From assembly GCF_031764535.1 (NCBI RefSeq), contig NZ_CP134499.1, positions 3,906,001 through 3,970,000 on the forward strand: a DNA stretch of 64,000 bases, written 5' to 3'. The number at the start of each line of letters is the position of its first letter. Within the stretch, counting starts at the first letter, position 1. Positions 18,106-26,264 of this stretch are shown here, piece after piece. A program made the position numbers and the translations under genes. This stretch comes from Pseudomonas sp. SG20056 (GTDB taxonomy: Bacteria; Pseudomonadota; Gammaproteobacteria; Pseudomonadales; Pseudomonadaceae). The notes below the pieces were generated by a model. The model worked only from the letters and a program-made list of their open reading frames with translations, did not search any database and was not told where the DNA came from.

Positions 18106-20748
18106 ATGAAAAGCCATCCCGATGCCGCAAGTCGTTTAGCGGCCGAGGTTGTGACGCAGTTGCCAGTGCCCTCGCGCCTTGGCTTACTGCGTTTCGAGCG
18201 CTTGAATGAAGCCAGCTGGGCTCTGCTGTACCTCGACGCAGGCTGCGAACAACAGTTCGGCCTGCCTGCTCACGAACTCTGTTCCCTGCTTGATGCGCCC
18301 TACGCCAGCCTGATGGAACCCGCGGTTCGCCACCAGCTGCACGACAACATCGCGCAGCAGCTTGCCGACCGTCGCCACTACAGCGTGCAGTACTGCCTGC
18401 ACACCCCACGCGGCAGCCTGACGCTGATGGAAGTGGGCGAAGCCTTCAAGCAACGCGGCCGCCAGCTGCTACGCGGCTATCTGCTGGTGATGAACGAGCA
18501 GAGCGCCCCGTCGCCACAAACCCTTGAGCTGTACCAACGCAGCCAGGCCGAGTTGCAGGCGCAGCAGCAACGCACACAGGCCCAGCAACAGTTGATCGTC
18601 ACCCTCGCGCGCCATCACTACGGCGACAACGATCCCTTACGTGAAGCCGCCGAGCTGATTACTAAAAGCGCCTGTGAGTTGTATGGGGTCAGCCGCGTCG
18701 GCATCTGGAACCTCAATCAACATGTGCTGCAAGCGGTGGCCCTGTACCAACAGGACCAAGGCCGGCATATCGACCAGGCCGACATCGATGCCAGCCCCTA
18801 CCCCGCCTACCTGCAGGCGCTGCACAGCGGCCGCGCCCTGGACGCGCATGACGCACACCAGGACCCACGCACCTGCGAGCTGAGTAGCAGCTACCTGCAG
18901 CCCATGGGCATCACCGCCATGCTTGATGCCAGCATCCGCATCGCCGGCGAAGTGGTGGGCGTGTTGTGCCTGGAGCATATCGGCACGCCGCGCACCTGGC
19001 AGGCCGACGAAATTGCCTTTGCCGGCGAACTGGCCGACCAGTACGCCCAGGTGCTGACCAATCAACAACGGCGCTCCGCGACCAATGCCCTGCACCTGTT
19101 CCAGCGCGCCGTCGAACAGAGCTCCAGCGCCTTTATTCTGCTCGACCGCGATGGCCTGGTGGAGTACGTCAACCCAAGCTTTACCGCCATCACCCTGTAC
19201 AGTGCCAGCGAAGTGCAGGGCCGCCGCCTGTCAGAAATCCCCGCTCTGGAGAACCTCAGCGACCTGCTGTTCGATGCCCGCTCCAGCCTGGCCGAACACA
19301 ACAGCTGGCAAGGTGAGTTCAAAAGCCGACGGAAGAACCTCGACCCATATTGGGGGCAACTGTCGCTGTCCAAGGTGCATGCCGACGATGGCAGCCTGAC
19401 CCACTACATCGGCATCTACGAAGACGTTACCGCGAGCAAACAGGCGCAACAGCATATCGAGCGCCTGGCCTTTCGCGACAACCTGACCGGGCTGGGCAAC
19501 CGCTACGCCTTTATCCGCTCGCTGGAGAGCCACTTCAGCGAACACCCAGGCAAACCAATCAGCCTGCTGCTGGTGGATATCGACAACTTCAAGCGGATCA
19601 ACGACAGCCTCGGCCACCAGACGGGCGACAAACTGCTGGTCAGCCTGGCGCGCCGTTTGCGCAACACCCTGAGCCCCAGCAGTGTGCTGGCACGTTTTGC
19701 CAGCAACGAATTCGCCGTGCTGCTCGAGGTCAATCAGGCCGACAGCCAACTGGTGGCGCAGAAGCTGCTGCACACCCTGGACAAGCCACTGTTTGTCGAC
19801 AACCAGCTGATCAGCGTCACCGGCTCCATCGGCCTGGGCTGCGCGCCCGAACATGGCGATGACCCGCAGACCCTGATGAAGCACACTGGTCTGGCCCTGC
19901 ATAAAGCCAAGGCCAACGGCAAAAACCAACTGCAGGTGTTTACCGATACGCTGAACGCCGAGGCGCACTACAAACTGTTCGTCGAGAGCAACCTGCGCCG
20001 TGCGTTGATGCAGAACGAGCTGGAGGTGTTCTACCAGCCCAAGCTGTGCCTGAAGAGCGGGCGGCTGCTGGGCCTGGAAGCGCTGCTGCGCTGGCATCAC
20101 CCGGACAAGGGCATGATCAGCCCGGAAAAATTTATCAGCGTCGCGGAAGAGACCGGGCTGATAATCCCCATCGGCAAATGGGTCACTCGCCAGGCCTGCC
20201 GCATGAGCAAGCAACTGATCGCTGTCGGCCACACACCGTTGCAGATGGCGATCAACCTGTCGCCCAAACAGTTCTCCGACCCGGACCTGGTCGGCGAGAT
20301 CGCCGCCATCCTCCATGAGGAACAGCTCGACCCGGCCCTGCTCGAGCTGGAGCTAACGGAAAGCCTGCTGCTGGAAGCCACCGACGACACCCGCCACCAG
20401 CTCAGCCGCTTGAAAAGCCTGGGGCTGACCCTGGCCATGGACGACTTTGGCACCGGTTACTCGTCGCTCAGCTACCTGAAAAAATTCCCCATCGACGTGA
20501 TCAAGATTGATCGCAGCTTTATCAAGGACATCCCGGAGAATCAGGACGACATGGAAATCACCTCAGCAGTGATCGCCATGGCGCACAACCTGAAACTCAA
20601 GGTGGTGGCCGAAGGTATCGAAACAGCAGCGCAGCTGAATTTTCTCCGCCGCCAGCAATGCGATATCGGCCAGGGCTACCTGTTCGACAAACCCATCGCC
20701 AGCCGCGACCTACTGGAAAGCCTCAAGCGCTATCCAAATCGAGGCTAG
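18106..20748 (+). CDS. dipA: PAS-GAF-PAS-GGDEF-EAL protein, c-di-GMP phosphodiesterase DipA-like
   Basis: An 880-residue cytoplasmic sensor/effector for cyclic di-GMP. An N-terminal PAS-like segment (about 20-130) is followed by a GAF domain (about 160-315), a PAS domain (about 325-450), GGDEF (about 455-620) and EAL (about 635-875). The GGDEF signature is replaced by ASNEF at residues 532-536, so cyclase activity is unlikely. The EAL domain keeps EAL at 658-660, ELTES and DDFGTGYSSL, so hydrolysis of c-di-GMP is expected. This matches DipA (PA5017), which promotes biofilm dispersal in P. aeruginosa, and msrA follows as it does there. Confidence 0.88.
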   Translation: MKSHPDAASRLAAEVVTQLPVPSRLGLLRFERLNEASWALLYLDAGCEQQFGLPAHELCSLLDAPYASLMEPAVRHQLHDNIAQQLADRRHYSVQYCLHTPRGSLTLMEVGEAFKQRGRQLLRGYLLVMNEQSAPSPQTLELYQRSQAELQAQQQRTQAQQQLIVTLARHHYGDNDPLREAAELITKSACELYGVSRVGIWNLNQHVLQAVALYQQDQGRHIDQADIDASPYPAYLQALHSGRALDAHDAHQDPRTCELSSSYLQPMGITAMLDASIRIAGEVVGVLCLEHIGTPRTWQADEIAFAGELADQYAQVLTNQQRRSATNALHLFQRAVEQSSSAFILLDRDGLVEYVNPSFTAITLYSASEVQGRRLSEIPALENLSDLLFDARSSLAEHNSWQGEFKSRRKNLDPYWGQLSLSKVHADDGSLTHYIGIYEDVTASKQAQQHIERLAFRDNLTGLGNRYAFIRSLESHFSEHPGKPISLLLVDIDNFKRINDSLGHQTGDKLLVSLARRLRNTLSPSSVLARFASNEFAVLLEVNQADSQLVAQKLLHTLDKPLFVDNQLISVTGSIGLGCAPEHGDDPQTLMKHTGLALHKAKANGKNQLQVFTDTLNAEAHYKLFVESNLRRALMQNELEVFYQPKLCLKSGRLLGLEALLRWHHPDKGMISPEKFISVAEETGLIIPIGKWVTRQACRMSKQLIAVGHTPLQMAINLSPKQFSDPDLVGEIAAILHEEQLDPALLELELTESLLLEATDDTRHQLSRLKSLGLTLAMDDFGTGYSSLSYLKKFPIDVIKIDRSFIKDIPENQDDMEITSAVIAMAHNLKLKVVAEGIETAAQLNFLRRQQCDIGQGYLFDKPIASRDLLESLKRYPNRG

Positions 20749-20809
20749 CTGTAACAAGCTCGCCCTTTGATGGTCTATGACACACATGCTTCTGCTGAGG
20801 AAATGGCTC

Positions 20810-21457
20810 ATGGTTCTGCGTTCGCAAATTCTCGCCCACAAACTCGAACTGCCCACCGCCGAGCAGGCTCTGCCTGGCCGAGCCGAAGCCATGAAGGTGC
20901 CGGCTGCGCATTTCGTCAATGGCAATGCGCTGCAGGGGCCATTTCCTGCGGGTCTTGAACAAGCAGTGTTTGCCATGGGGTGTTTCTGGGGCGCCGAACG
21001 ACGCTTCTGGCAGCAGCCAGGTGTCTGGAGCACGGCTGTCGGCTATGCCGGCGGGCATACGCCGAATCCAACCTATGAGGAAACCTGCTCGGGCCTGACC
21101 GGCCACACCGAAGTGGTGCTGGTGGTGTTCGATCCACAGATCACCAGCTACGCCGCACTGCTGAAAGTGTTCTGGGAGGCGCATAACCCGACCCAGGGCA
21201 TGCGCCAGGGTAACGACACGGGCAGCCAGTACCGTTCGGCGATCTACTGCTACGGCCCTGAGCAACTAGCCGCTGCACTGAGTAGCCAGGCACAGTTCCA
21301 GACCGAATTGAGCAAAGCCGGTTTCGGCGCCATCACCACCGAGGTGCTCGAGGCGCCGCCGTTCTACTACGCTGAGGCCTATCACCAGCAGTACTTGGCG
21401 AAGAACCCTGGCGGCTATTGCGGTCTGGGCGGCACGGGCGCCTGTCTGCCGGGCTGA
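20810..21457 (+). CDS. msrA: Peptide-methionine (S)-S-oxide reductase MsrA
   Basis: A 215-residue thioredoxin-dependent enzyme that repairs S-methionine sulfoxide in proteins. The catalytic cysteine is in [13 protein letters not shown], and substrate-binding residues follow in GYAGG and [13 protein letters not shown]. The start at 20810 gives the Pseudomonas N-terminus [11 protein letters not shown] and has GAGG nine bases upstream; an in-frame ATG at 20777 would add an unconserved tail. The C-terminus GGTGACLPG lacks the extra resolving cysteines of some MsrA types. Confidence 0.95.
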   Translation: MVLRSQILAHKLELPTAEQALPGRAEAMKVPAAHFVNGNALQGPFPAGLEQAVFAMGCFWGAERRFWQQPGVWSTAVGYAGGHTPNPTYEETCSGLTGHTEVVLVVFDPQITSYAALLKVFWEAHNPTQGMRQGNDTGSQYRSAIYCYGPEQLAAALSSQAQFQTELSKAGFGAITTEVLEAPPFYYAEAYHQQYLAKNPGGYCGLGGTGACLPG

Positions 21458-21475
21458 TCGAGAGGAAATAGCACA

Positions 21476-21673
21476 GTGGAACTCAGCAGCATGACCAATC
21501 AGGTGTCGACCCAGGCAGCGGCTCAGGCCTCTGCCCTGGCCTCACTGCTGTTGCTGCGCAAAACCCTGGAACTGCAGGCTGCCAGCATCGGCGGCCTGGT
21601 GCAGGCCGCCACGCCAGCCAGCGTGCCGAGCAATCCACCGAACCTGGGTAATAGTGTCGACGTAGTGGTTTAG
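21476..21673 (+). CDS. Small YjfB-like putative motility protein
   Basis: A 65-residue protein that resembles the YjfB family, short proteins often called putative motility proteins. The sequence runs from [12 protein letters not shown] through a [20 protein letters not shown] helix to a proline- and asparagine-rich tail ending VDVVV. The proposed start is GTG at 21476, with AGAGGAAA about 10 bases upstream; ATG 21491 is an alternative. Its TAG stop interlocks with the TAA stop of the convergent flavoprotein gene. Whether it has any motility role here is unknown. Confidence 0.65.
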   Translation: MELSSMTNQVSTQAAAQASALASLLLLRKTLELQAASIGGLVQAATPASVPSNPPNLGNSVDVVV

Positions 21674-23322
21674 CTCGCGACATCCGCCGTCGCACTGGCG
21701 TCGGTAGGCGCTTGTGCCTTCCAGCTTTTCAACAGTTTGCCGACCTTGTAGCCGCGCCAGCCAAGCATGCGCGAGGCAGTCAGCACCCCGGCCATCAGCG
21801 CCCCACCCACCCCCGCCGTCACCGTATCGGCGCCGGTCAGGTACAGCCCCTTGATCGGCGTCTGAGTGTGGATCCAGTGCTGCTCAAAGCGCTCAACCGT
21901 GTGATCAATGCCGTAGATCTCGCCCTGCTCGTTCCACTGGAACCATTCGGTGGACAGCGGCGTGCCCAGCTCGCAAAAGTCCAGCGCACCGCGCAATTGC
22001 GGCTGATGCTGGTAGAGGGTTTCCAGCAGTTGCGCCGTCAACTCGGCCTTGAAGGCGTCATAGTCAGCACCGCGCTTGCCCCAGGTGGTGCCCTTCCACT
22101 TAGCAAACCACTCGGGCTGCGTCGGTGCGACGATTTCAACCGTGGCCTTTTTCGGGTACTGCGCATCCCAGGCTGGGTCCTTGGCCGAGGGGAAGCTGAT
22201 ATAGATCAGCGGCATCGCCTGCGTTTCCCCACGATTAAACCGACTGATGTTTTGCTCATGATGAGCGCTCGGATAAACCCAGTAATTGGTCTTCGGCAAA
22301 TTCAACTCGGCGGCGCTGCCTTTGAAACCCGCATACAGGCACAACGTGGCCTCCGATAACTTAACCTTGCGCAGTTGCGCCAGCAGGCCATAGTCGCTGG
22401 CCACCTGTAGTTCGAGCAGACGGGTATAGGTGGGCACCAGACCGGCGCAGCTGACGATCTGCGGTGCGCGAATCTCGAAACCGTCTTTCTGCATGCGTAC
22501 GCCCACCGCGCGACCGTGCTCCACCAGAATCTTGTCGACCCCGGCATAGGTGAACACCTGGCCGCCAGCCGCTTCGATCACCGGGATAATGCTTTCGGAA
22601 ATTTTCGTCGCCCCGCCCACCGGGTAATTGCCGCCAGTGATGTAGTGCTTGGCCACCATGGCATGCATGACAAACGCCGCTTCAGCAGGCGGCAGGCCGT
22701 AATCACCCCACTGCGCGGTGAGCACGCCGATCAGCTGCTGGTTGTCGGTCAGGCCTTCAAGGACTTCACGGGTGGTTTTGAAGAAGTAATCCGGTAGCCA
22801 CAACCGGCGCAGCTTGCTGTAGAGCATGCCCACTGAGCGTGGCATTGCCTGACCGGCGAAAAATCTTAGAACCTTGGCACTGACCTCACTGAGCAGGTCG
22901 ACATAGCGGTCAAGTACGGCGCCTTCTGCGGGAAAATGGCGCAGCATCTCGGCCTTGAACTCCTCGCGCCCAGCCACGTAGTCGTAAGTCTGCTCGCCGA
23001 TCACGATGCGATCGTAGTGGGCGTCCATTGGTGCCCACTGCAATTGACCGTCACTGATCACATCAAACACCCGGCGAATGGTCGACCAGGGTTTATGCAC
23101 CTCGCCGATGTAATGCACACCCACATCCCACTCGTAGCCTTCACGTTCGTAGCTGTGGGTATAACCACCGGCGGTGTAATGCTGCTCCAGCACGCACACA
23201 CGCTTGCCAAGCTTGGCCAGCAGCGCAGCGGTGGTCAGGCCGCCGATACCGGAACCGATGATGATGGCGTCGTAATCACCCTGAACCAGGCGCGGGCGGA
23301 AGCGGGTACCGGTACGTTTCAT
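21670..23322 (-). CDS. CrtISO/retinol-saturase-like FAD-dependent oxidoreductase
   Basis: A 550-residue flavoprotein of the phytoene desaturase/carotenoid isomerase/retinol saturase superfamily. A dinucleotide-binding motif IIIGSGIGGLTTAALLAKLG lies near residues 20-39, followed by VLEQHYTAGGYTHS. The C-terminal FAD motif GLYLTGADTVTAGVGGALMAG is near the end. The ATG at 23322 has AGGAGC upstream; a longer frame from 23877 runs across the divergent padR gene and is not credible. The substrate is unknown; an isoprenoid or unsaturated lipid is a family-level guess. Controlled by the PadR-like site pair immediately upstream. Confidence 0.8.
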   Translation of the reverse strand: MKRTGTRFRPRLVQGDYDAIIIGSGIGGLTTAALLAKLGKRVCVLEQHYTAGGYTHSYEREGYEWDVGVHYIGEVHKPWSTIRRVFDVISDGQLQWAPMDAHYDRIVIGEQTYDYVAGREEFKAEMLRHFPAEGAVLDRYVDLLSEVSAKVLRFFAGQAMPRSVGMLYSKLRRLWLPDYFFKTTREVLEGLTDNQQLIGVLTAQWGDYGLPPAEAAFVMHAMVAKHYITGGNYPVGGATKISESIIPVIEAAGGQVFTYAGVDKILVEHGRAVGVRMQKDGFEIRAPQIVSCAGLVPTYTRLLELQVASDYGLLAQLRKVKLSEATLCLYAGFKGSAAELNLPKTNYWVYPSAHHEQNISRFNRGETQAMPLIYISFPSAKDPAWDAQYPKKATVEIVAPTQPEWFAKWKGTTWGKRGADYDAFKAELTAQLLETLYQHQPQLRGALDFCELGTPLSTEWFQWNEQGEIYGIDHTVERFEQHWIHTQTPIKGLYLTGADTVTAGVGGALMAGVLTASRMLGWRGYKVGKLLKSWKAQAPTDASATADVAS

Positions 23323-23345
23323 GGGAAGCTCCTGCGTTATTCTTG

Positions 23346-23365
23346 TTATGCAATTTTTTGCATAA
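23346..23365. promoter_or_regulatory. PadR-type operator 1
   Basis: TTATGCAA-TTTT-TTGCATAA is a perfect 8-bp inverted repeat with a 4-bp spacer. It overlaps the minus-strand -10 element and the predicted transcription start of the flavoprotein gene. The ATGCAA/TTGCAT core is repeated in operator 2. Confidence 0.75.
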
Positions 23366-23390
23366 TAGGCAGCGACTGGAGTCGATGCAA
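23362..23390 (-). promoter_or_regulatory. Sigma-70 promoter of the flavoprotein gene
   Basis: On the minus strand, TTGCAT (23390-23385), a 17-base spacer, and TATTAT (23367-23362) give a near-consensus promoter. Its start point would be near 23355, about 33 bases before the ATG. Both elements lie inside the two palindromes, which fits repression by occlusion. Confidence 0.72.
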
Positions 23391-23400
23391 CTTTTTGCAT
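23385..23400. promoter_or_regulatory. PadR-type operator 2
   Basis: ATGCAA-CTTT-TTGCAT is a 6-bp inverted repeat with a 4-bp spacer and the same core as operator 1, centre-to-centre 37 bp. It covers the -35 element of the flavoprotein promoter and lies just before a TATACT (23407-23412) that could be the -10 of padR, so autoregulation is likely. Confidence 0.72.
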
Positions 23401-23448
23401 AATCCGTATACTGCGGCGCACTTCAATAGCAGCCAGTGAAACCCGCTT

Positions 23449-23985
23449 ATGTCGCTTAAGCACGCCATCCTTATCCTCCTGGAAAGCGAACCCGGCAGCG
23501 GCTACGACCTGCTCAAGCGCTTCAAGGATGGCCTCGGCTACTTCTGGAACGCCAAACATCAGCAGGTTTATCTGGAGCTGAAAAAGCTCAGTGAAGCCGG
23601 CTGGCTTGAGTTCGAGGCGCAGGCCCAGGACACCCGTCCGGACAAAAAGAACTACCGCCTCACGCCGGCAGGTCACGCCGAACTGCTGCGCTGGTTGGGC
23701 GAGCCGGTGCAGCCAAACAAGATCAACGATGCGTTGCTGGTAAAACTCTATGCCGGTGCGCATACCTCGCTGGATAACCTGCGCGAAGAAATGCAGCGGC
23801 ATGTCGCCATACACCGCAAGACCCTGGACAGCCTGCTGAATATTGAACGCGAGTACCTGGCCCTGCCCGACGAGCAACGCAAAGCCCTGCGCCTGCCCTA
23901 CCTGACCCTGCGCCGCGGCATCCTTGGCGAGCAGTCCTGGCTGACCTGGGCAGATGAGGTCGAAGAGGAGCTGCGGAAAAACTAA
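23449..23985 (+). CDS. PadR-family transcriptional regulator
   Basis: A 178-residue regulator with the PadR winged helix: MSLKHAILILLESEPGSGYD at the N-terminus, FWNAKHQQVYLELKKLSEAGWL as the recognition/wing part, and a YRLTPAGHAELLRWL wing end by residue 85. A C-terminal helical dimerisation part (about 95-175) follows, as in the longer PadR subgroup. It is divergent from the flavoprotein gene over a 126-bp intergenic region with two matching palindromes, so it most likely represses that gene and itself. Ligand unknown; phenolics are typical for the family. Confidence 0.88.
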   Translation: MSLKHAILILLESEPGSGYDLLKRFKDGLGYFWNAKHQQVYLELKKLSEAGWLEFEAQAQDTRPDKKNYRLTPAGHAELLRWLGEPVQPNKINDALLVKLYAGAHTSLDNLREEMQRHVAIHRKTLDSLLNIEREYLALPDEQRKALRLPYLTLRRGILGEQSWLTWADEVEEELRKN

Positions 23986-24071
23986 GCGCCACAGAAGTGG
24001 TTGCCGATTGCTGCCAGCTCATAGGCAAACCGCTAGACTGCAAGCCAATAGCCACCATCGCCGATACCCGC

Positions 24072-25322
24072 ATGCCTGCGACCTCCGCCTACATCTCCCC
24101 CGATCAGCTGTGCGTCGGCCTGTATATCCAGCTCGAACTGGCCTGGTGGGAGCACAACTTTGCTTTCAGCAATTTCAAGATCAAGGACGAGGGGCAGATC
24201 AAGGCCTTGCGCGCCCTGGGCCTGGAGCGCCTGCGCTATGACCCGGCGCGTAGTGATTGTGCGCCGCTGGAGCGCGTGACCGAAAGCGCACCCGCGCCCA
24301 TCGAGCCAGCCAAGCCCAATCCTGAGGAGGTTGCTCGCCAGCAACGCGCCGCCAAGCTCGGCGCACTGCGCAAACGCCTGGCCGAAGTGGACCGCAAATT
24401 CGTTCAAGCGAGCCAGCAGGTCAAAACGCTCAACCAGACCCTACGCAGCCGCCCGGAAGACGCCAGCAAACAGGCCGGTGAAATTGTCGGCGCAATGGTC
24501 GAGGCCCTGCTCGGTGGCAGCGGCGCGGTGTTGCACAGCATCAATAGCAAGGTGGCCGAGGACAGCTATTTCCACTCACTGAACGTCACCGTGCTAAGCC
24601 TGATGCTGGGTCGCCAGATCGGCCTGGACAGCGAGGATTGCCACATCCTCGGCATGGGCGCGCTGCTGCACGATATCGGCAAGCTCGACATCCCCAGCAA
24701 GGTGTTGCTCAAGCCCGAACCGCTGACCCGGCCGGAACAGCAACTGCTGCAACTGCACTGCGAATTCGGCCTGCGCACGGGCCACAAGCTGATGCTGGAT
24801 GATGAGGTGCTGCGCATCATCAACGAGCACCATGAATACTGCGACGGCAGCGGCTACCCGCGTCAGCTGCGTGAAGCCGCCATCGGCCGCCTGAGCCGCC
24901 TGGTGTGCATCACCAACCAGTTCGACAACCTGTGCAACCCGCTCAACCCGCGCGATGGACTCAGCCCGCACGAAGCGCTGGCACTGATGTTCAAACAATA
25001 CAATGCGCGCTTCGATGCGGTGGCGCTGAAGGCCTTTATCCGCTGCATGGGCGTCTACCCGCCCGGCAGCCTGGTGCAACTGGACGACCAGCGCTACGGC
25101 CTGATCCTCGGCATGAACCCGAGCCAGCCGCTGAAACCCACGCTGATTGTCTACAACGCCGCCGTGCCCAAGCACGAGGCGCTAATCCTCGATCTGGAAC
25201 AGGAGCCACGCCTGGGTATCGCCGCCTGCCTGCGCCCGTCCCAGCTACCGCGCGAGGCGCTGGAGTACCTCAACCCGCGCCAGCAGCTGACGTACTTCGT
25301 CGAGCCGAGCAACAGCCGCTAG
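24072..25322 (+). CDS. HD-GYP domain cyclic di-GMP phosphodiesterase (DUF3391-HD-GYP)
   Basis: A 416-residue protein with an N-terminal DUF3391-like segment (MPATSAYISPDQLCVGLYIQ onward, about residues 1-100), a charged linker that may form a coiled coil (about 90-140), and an HD-GYP domain. The metal-binding HDIGK starts at residue 200, the second histidine pair HHEYCDG at about 253, and GYP is at 261-263. All signature residues are present, so c-di-GMP or pGpG hydrolysis is expected. ATG 24072 fits the family N-terminus; a frame from 23997 adds an unconserved tail. Its TAG stop shares CTAG with the rlmJ stop. Confidence 0.87.
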   Translation: MPATSAYISPDQLCVGLYIQLELAWWEHNFAFSNFKIKDEGQIKALRALGLERLRYDPARSDCAPLERVTESAPAPIEPAKPNPEEVARQQRAAKLGALRKRLAEVDRKFVQASQQVKTLNQTLRSRPEDASKQAGEIVGAMVEALLGGSGAVLHSINSKVAEDSYFHSLNVTVLSLMLGRQIGLDSEDCHILGMGALLHDIGKLDIPSKVLLKPEPLTRPEQQLLQLHCEFGLRTGHKLMLDDEVLRIINEHHEYCDGSGYPRQLREAAIGRLSRLVCITNQFDNLCNPLNPRDGLSPHEALALMFKQYNARFDAVALKAFIRCMGVYPPGSLVQLDDQRYGLILGMNPSQPLKPTLIVYNAAVPKHEALILDLEQEPRLGIAACLRPSQLPREALEYLNPRQQLTYFVEPSNSR

Positions 25323-26167
25323 CTGCCGCTGTTTTCCTCGATCAGCCAATCCAGCCGCCAGCCGCCCTGGCTTTGCCCCAGCAGGTCGGCGAGCCATGGC
25401 AGGATCTGCTTGAGCTCGTCTTCCAGGCCCCATGGCGGGTTGCTGATCACCAGGCCGGAGCCGTTCAGCCGCGCAGCTTCGTCGGTGGGGTGTACGTAGA
25501 GTTCGATACGCAGCAGCTTGGGCGCCTTGCTCTTTTGCAGGTCGCTGTAGAAACGGCGCAACTGACGCAGGTCTTTGATTGGGTACCAGATCGCCACCAC
25601 CGCCTGGCGCATGCGGCTGATGGCTTCGCTCAACGACTGGGCGCAGCGTTCCATTTCATCAACTTGCTCGAACGGCGGGTCGATCAGCAGCAGAGCGCGC
25701 TTCTCGCGGGTAGGCAGCAGGGCGCGTGGCACATACCAGCCCTCTCCCAGGTGCACGGCCACGCGGCGGTCGCCGTGCATGTTTTCCTTGAGCAGGCGGC
25801 CGTCTTCCGGGTGTTTCTCGTTCAGGTGCAGGCGATCTTGCTCGCGGGTCAGCAGGCGCGCCAGCTCCGGTGAGCCGGGGTAATGGCGCAGCTCGCCATC
25901 CGGGTTCATCGCACGGATCACTTCCAGATAGTCCAGCAGCGGGTCCGGCACATCGCTGGCCTGCCACAGCCGGGCGATGCCTTCCAACCACTCACCGGTG
26001 CGGCTGGCCTGGTCACCGCGCAGGTCATACAGGCCGATACCAGCATGGCTGTCGAGGTAGGCGAACGGCGCCTCCTTGCGTGACAGCAGGGCGATCAGGC
26101 GAGTGAGGACGTAGTGTTTCAGCACATCGGCATGGTTGCCGGCATGGAAGGCGTGGCGATAGTTCAT
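25319..26167 (-). CDS. rlmJ: 23S rRNA (adenine(2030)-N6)-methyltransferase RlmJ
   Basis: A 282-residue SAM-dependent methyltransferase modifying A2030 of 23S rRNA. MNYRHAFHAGNHADVLKH is the diagnostic N-terminus. FAYLDSHAGIGLYDL is the SAM site near residues 35-49, and LLLIDPPFEQVDE holds the DPPF catalytic motif near residue 164. It is convergent with the HD-GYP gene, with which it shares the four bases CTAG as two stop codons, and divergent from the nitronate monooxygenase gene. Confidence 0.93.
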   Translation of the reverse strand: MNYRHAFHAGNHADVLKHYVLTRLIALLSRKEAPFAYLDSHAGIGLYDLRGDQASRTGEWLEGIARLWQASDVPDPLLDYLEVIRAMNPDGELRHYPGSPELARLLTREQDRLHLNEKHPEDGRLLKENMHGDRRVAVHLGEGWYVPRALLPTREKRALLLIDPPFEQVDEMERCAQSLSEAISRMRQAVVAIWYPIKDLRQLRRFYSDLQKSKAPKLLRIELYVHPTDEAARLNGSGLVISNPPWGLEDELKQILPWLADLLGQSQGGWRLDWLIEENSGS

Positions 26168-26202
26168 TTAGGCGGGCTCCTGTGGCCGGGCAGTTTACCA
26201 GT

Positions 26203-26252
26203 TTGCCAGACGCCGGATGGATCAGTACGGTGGCCGCTGATCCGTCTGGCAA
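26203..26252. repeat. Long bulged inverted repeat between rlmJ and the flavin monooxygenase gene
   Basis: Outer arms TTGCCAGACG (26203-26212) and CGTCTGGCAA (26243-26252) are perfectly complementary over 10 bp. Inner arms GGATCAG (26219-26225) and CTGATCC (26237-26243) add 6-7 bp, with a 6-base bulge on one side. It ends immediately before the GGGAGA ribosome site of the downstream gene, so it could be a 5'-UTR hairpin or an operator in the divergent intergenic region. Confidence 0.65.
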
Positions 26253-26264
26253 GGGAGAACCAAC

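Noticed and set aside
21670..23877. 735-residue version of the flavoprotein extending across padR
   Set aside because: Its first 185 codons are antisense to padR and lie beyond the promoter and operators; the family N-terminus starts at 23322.
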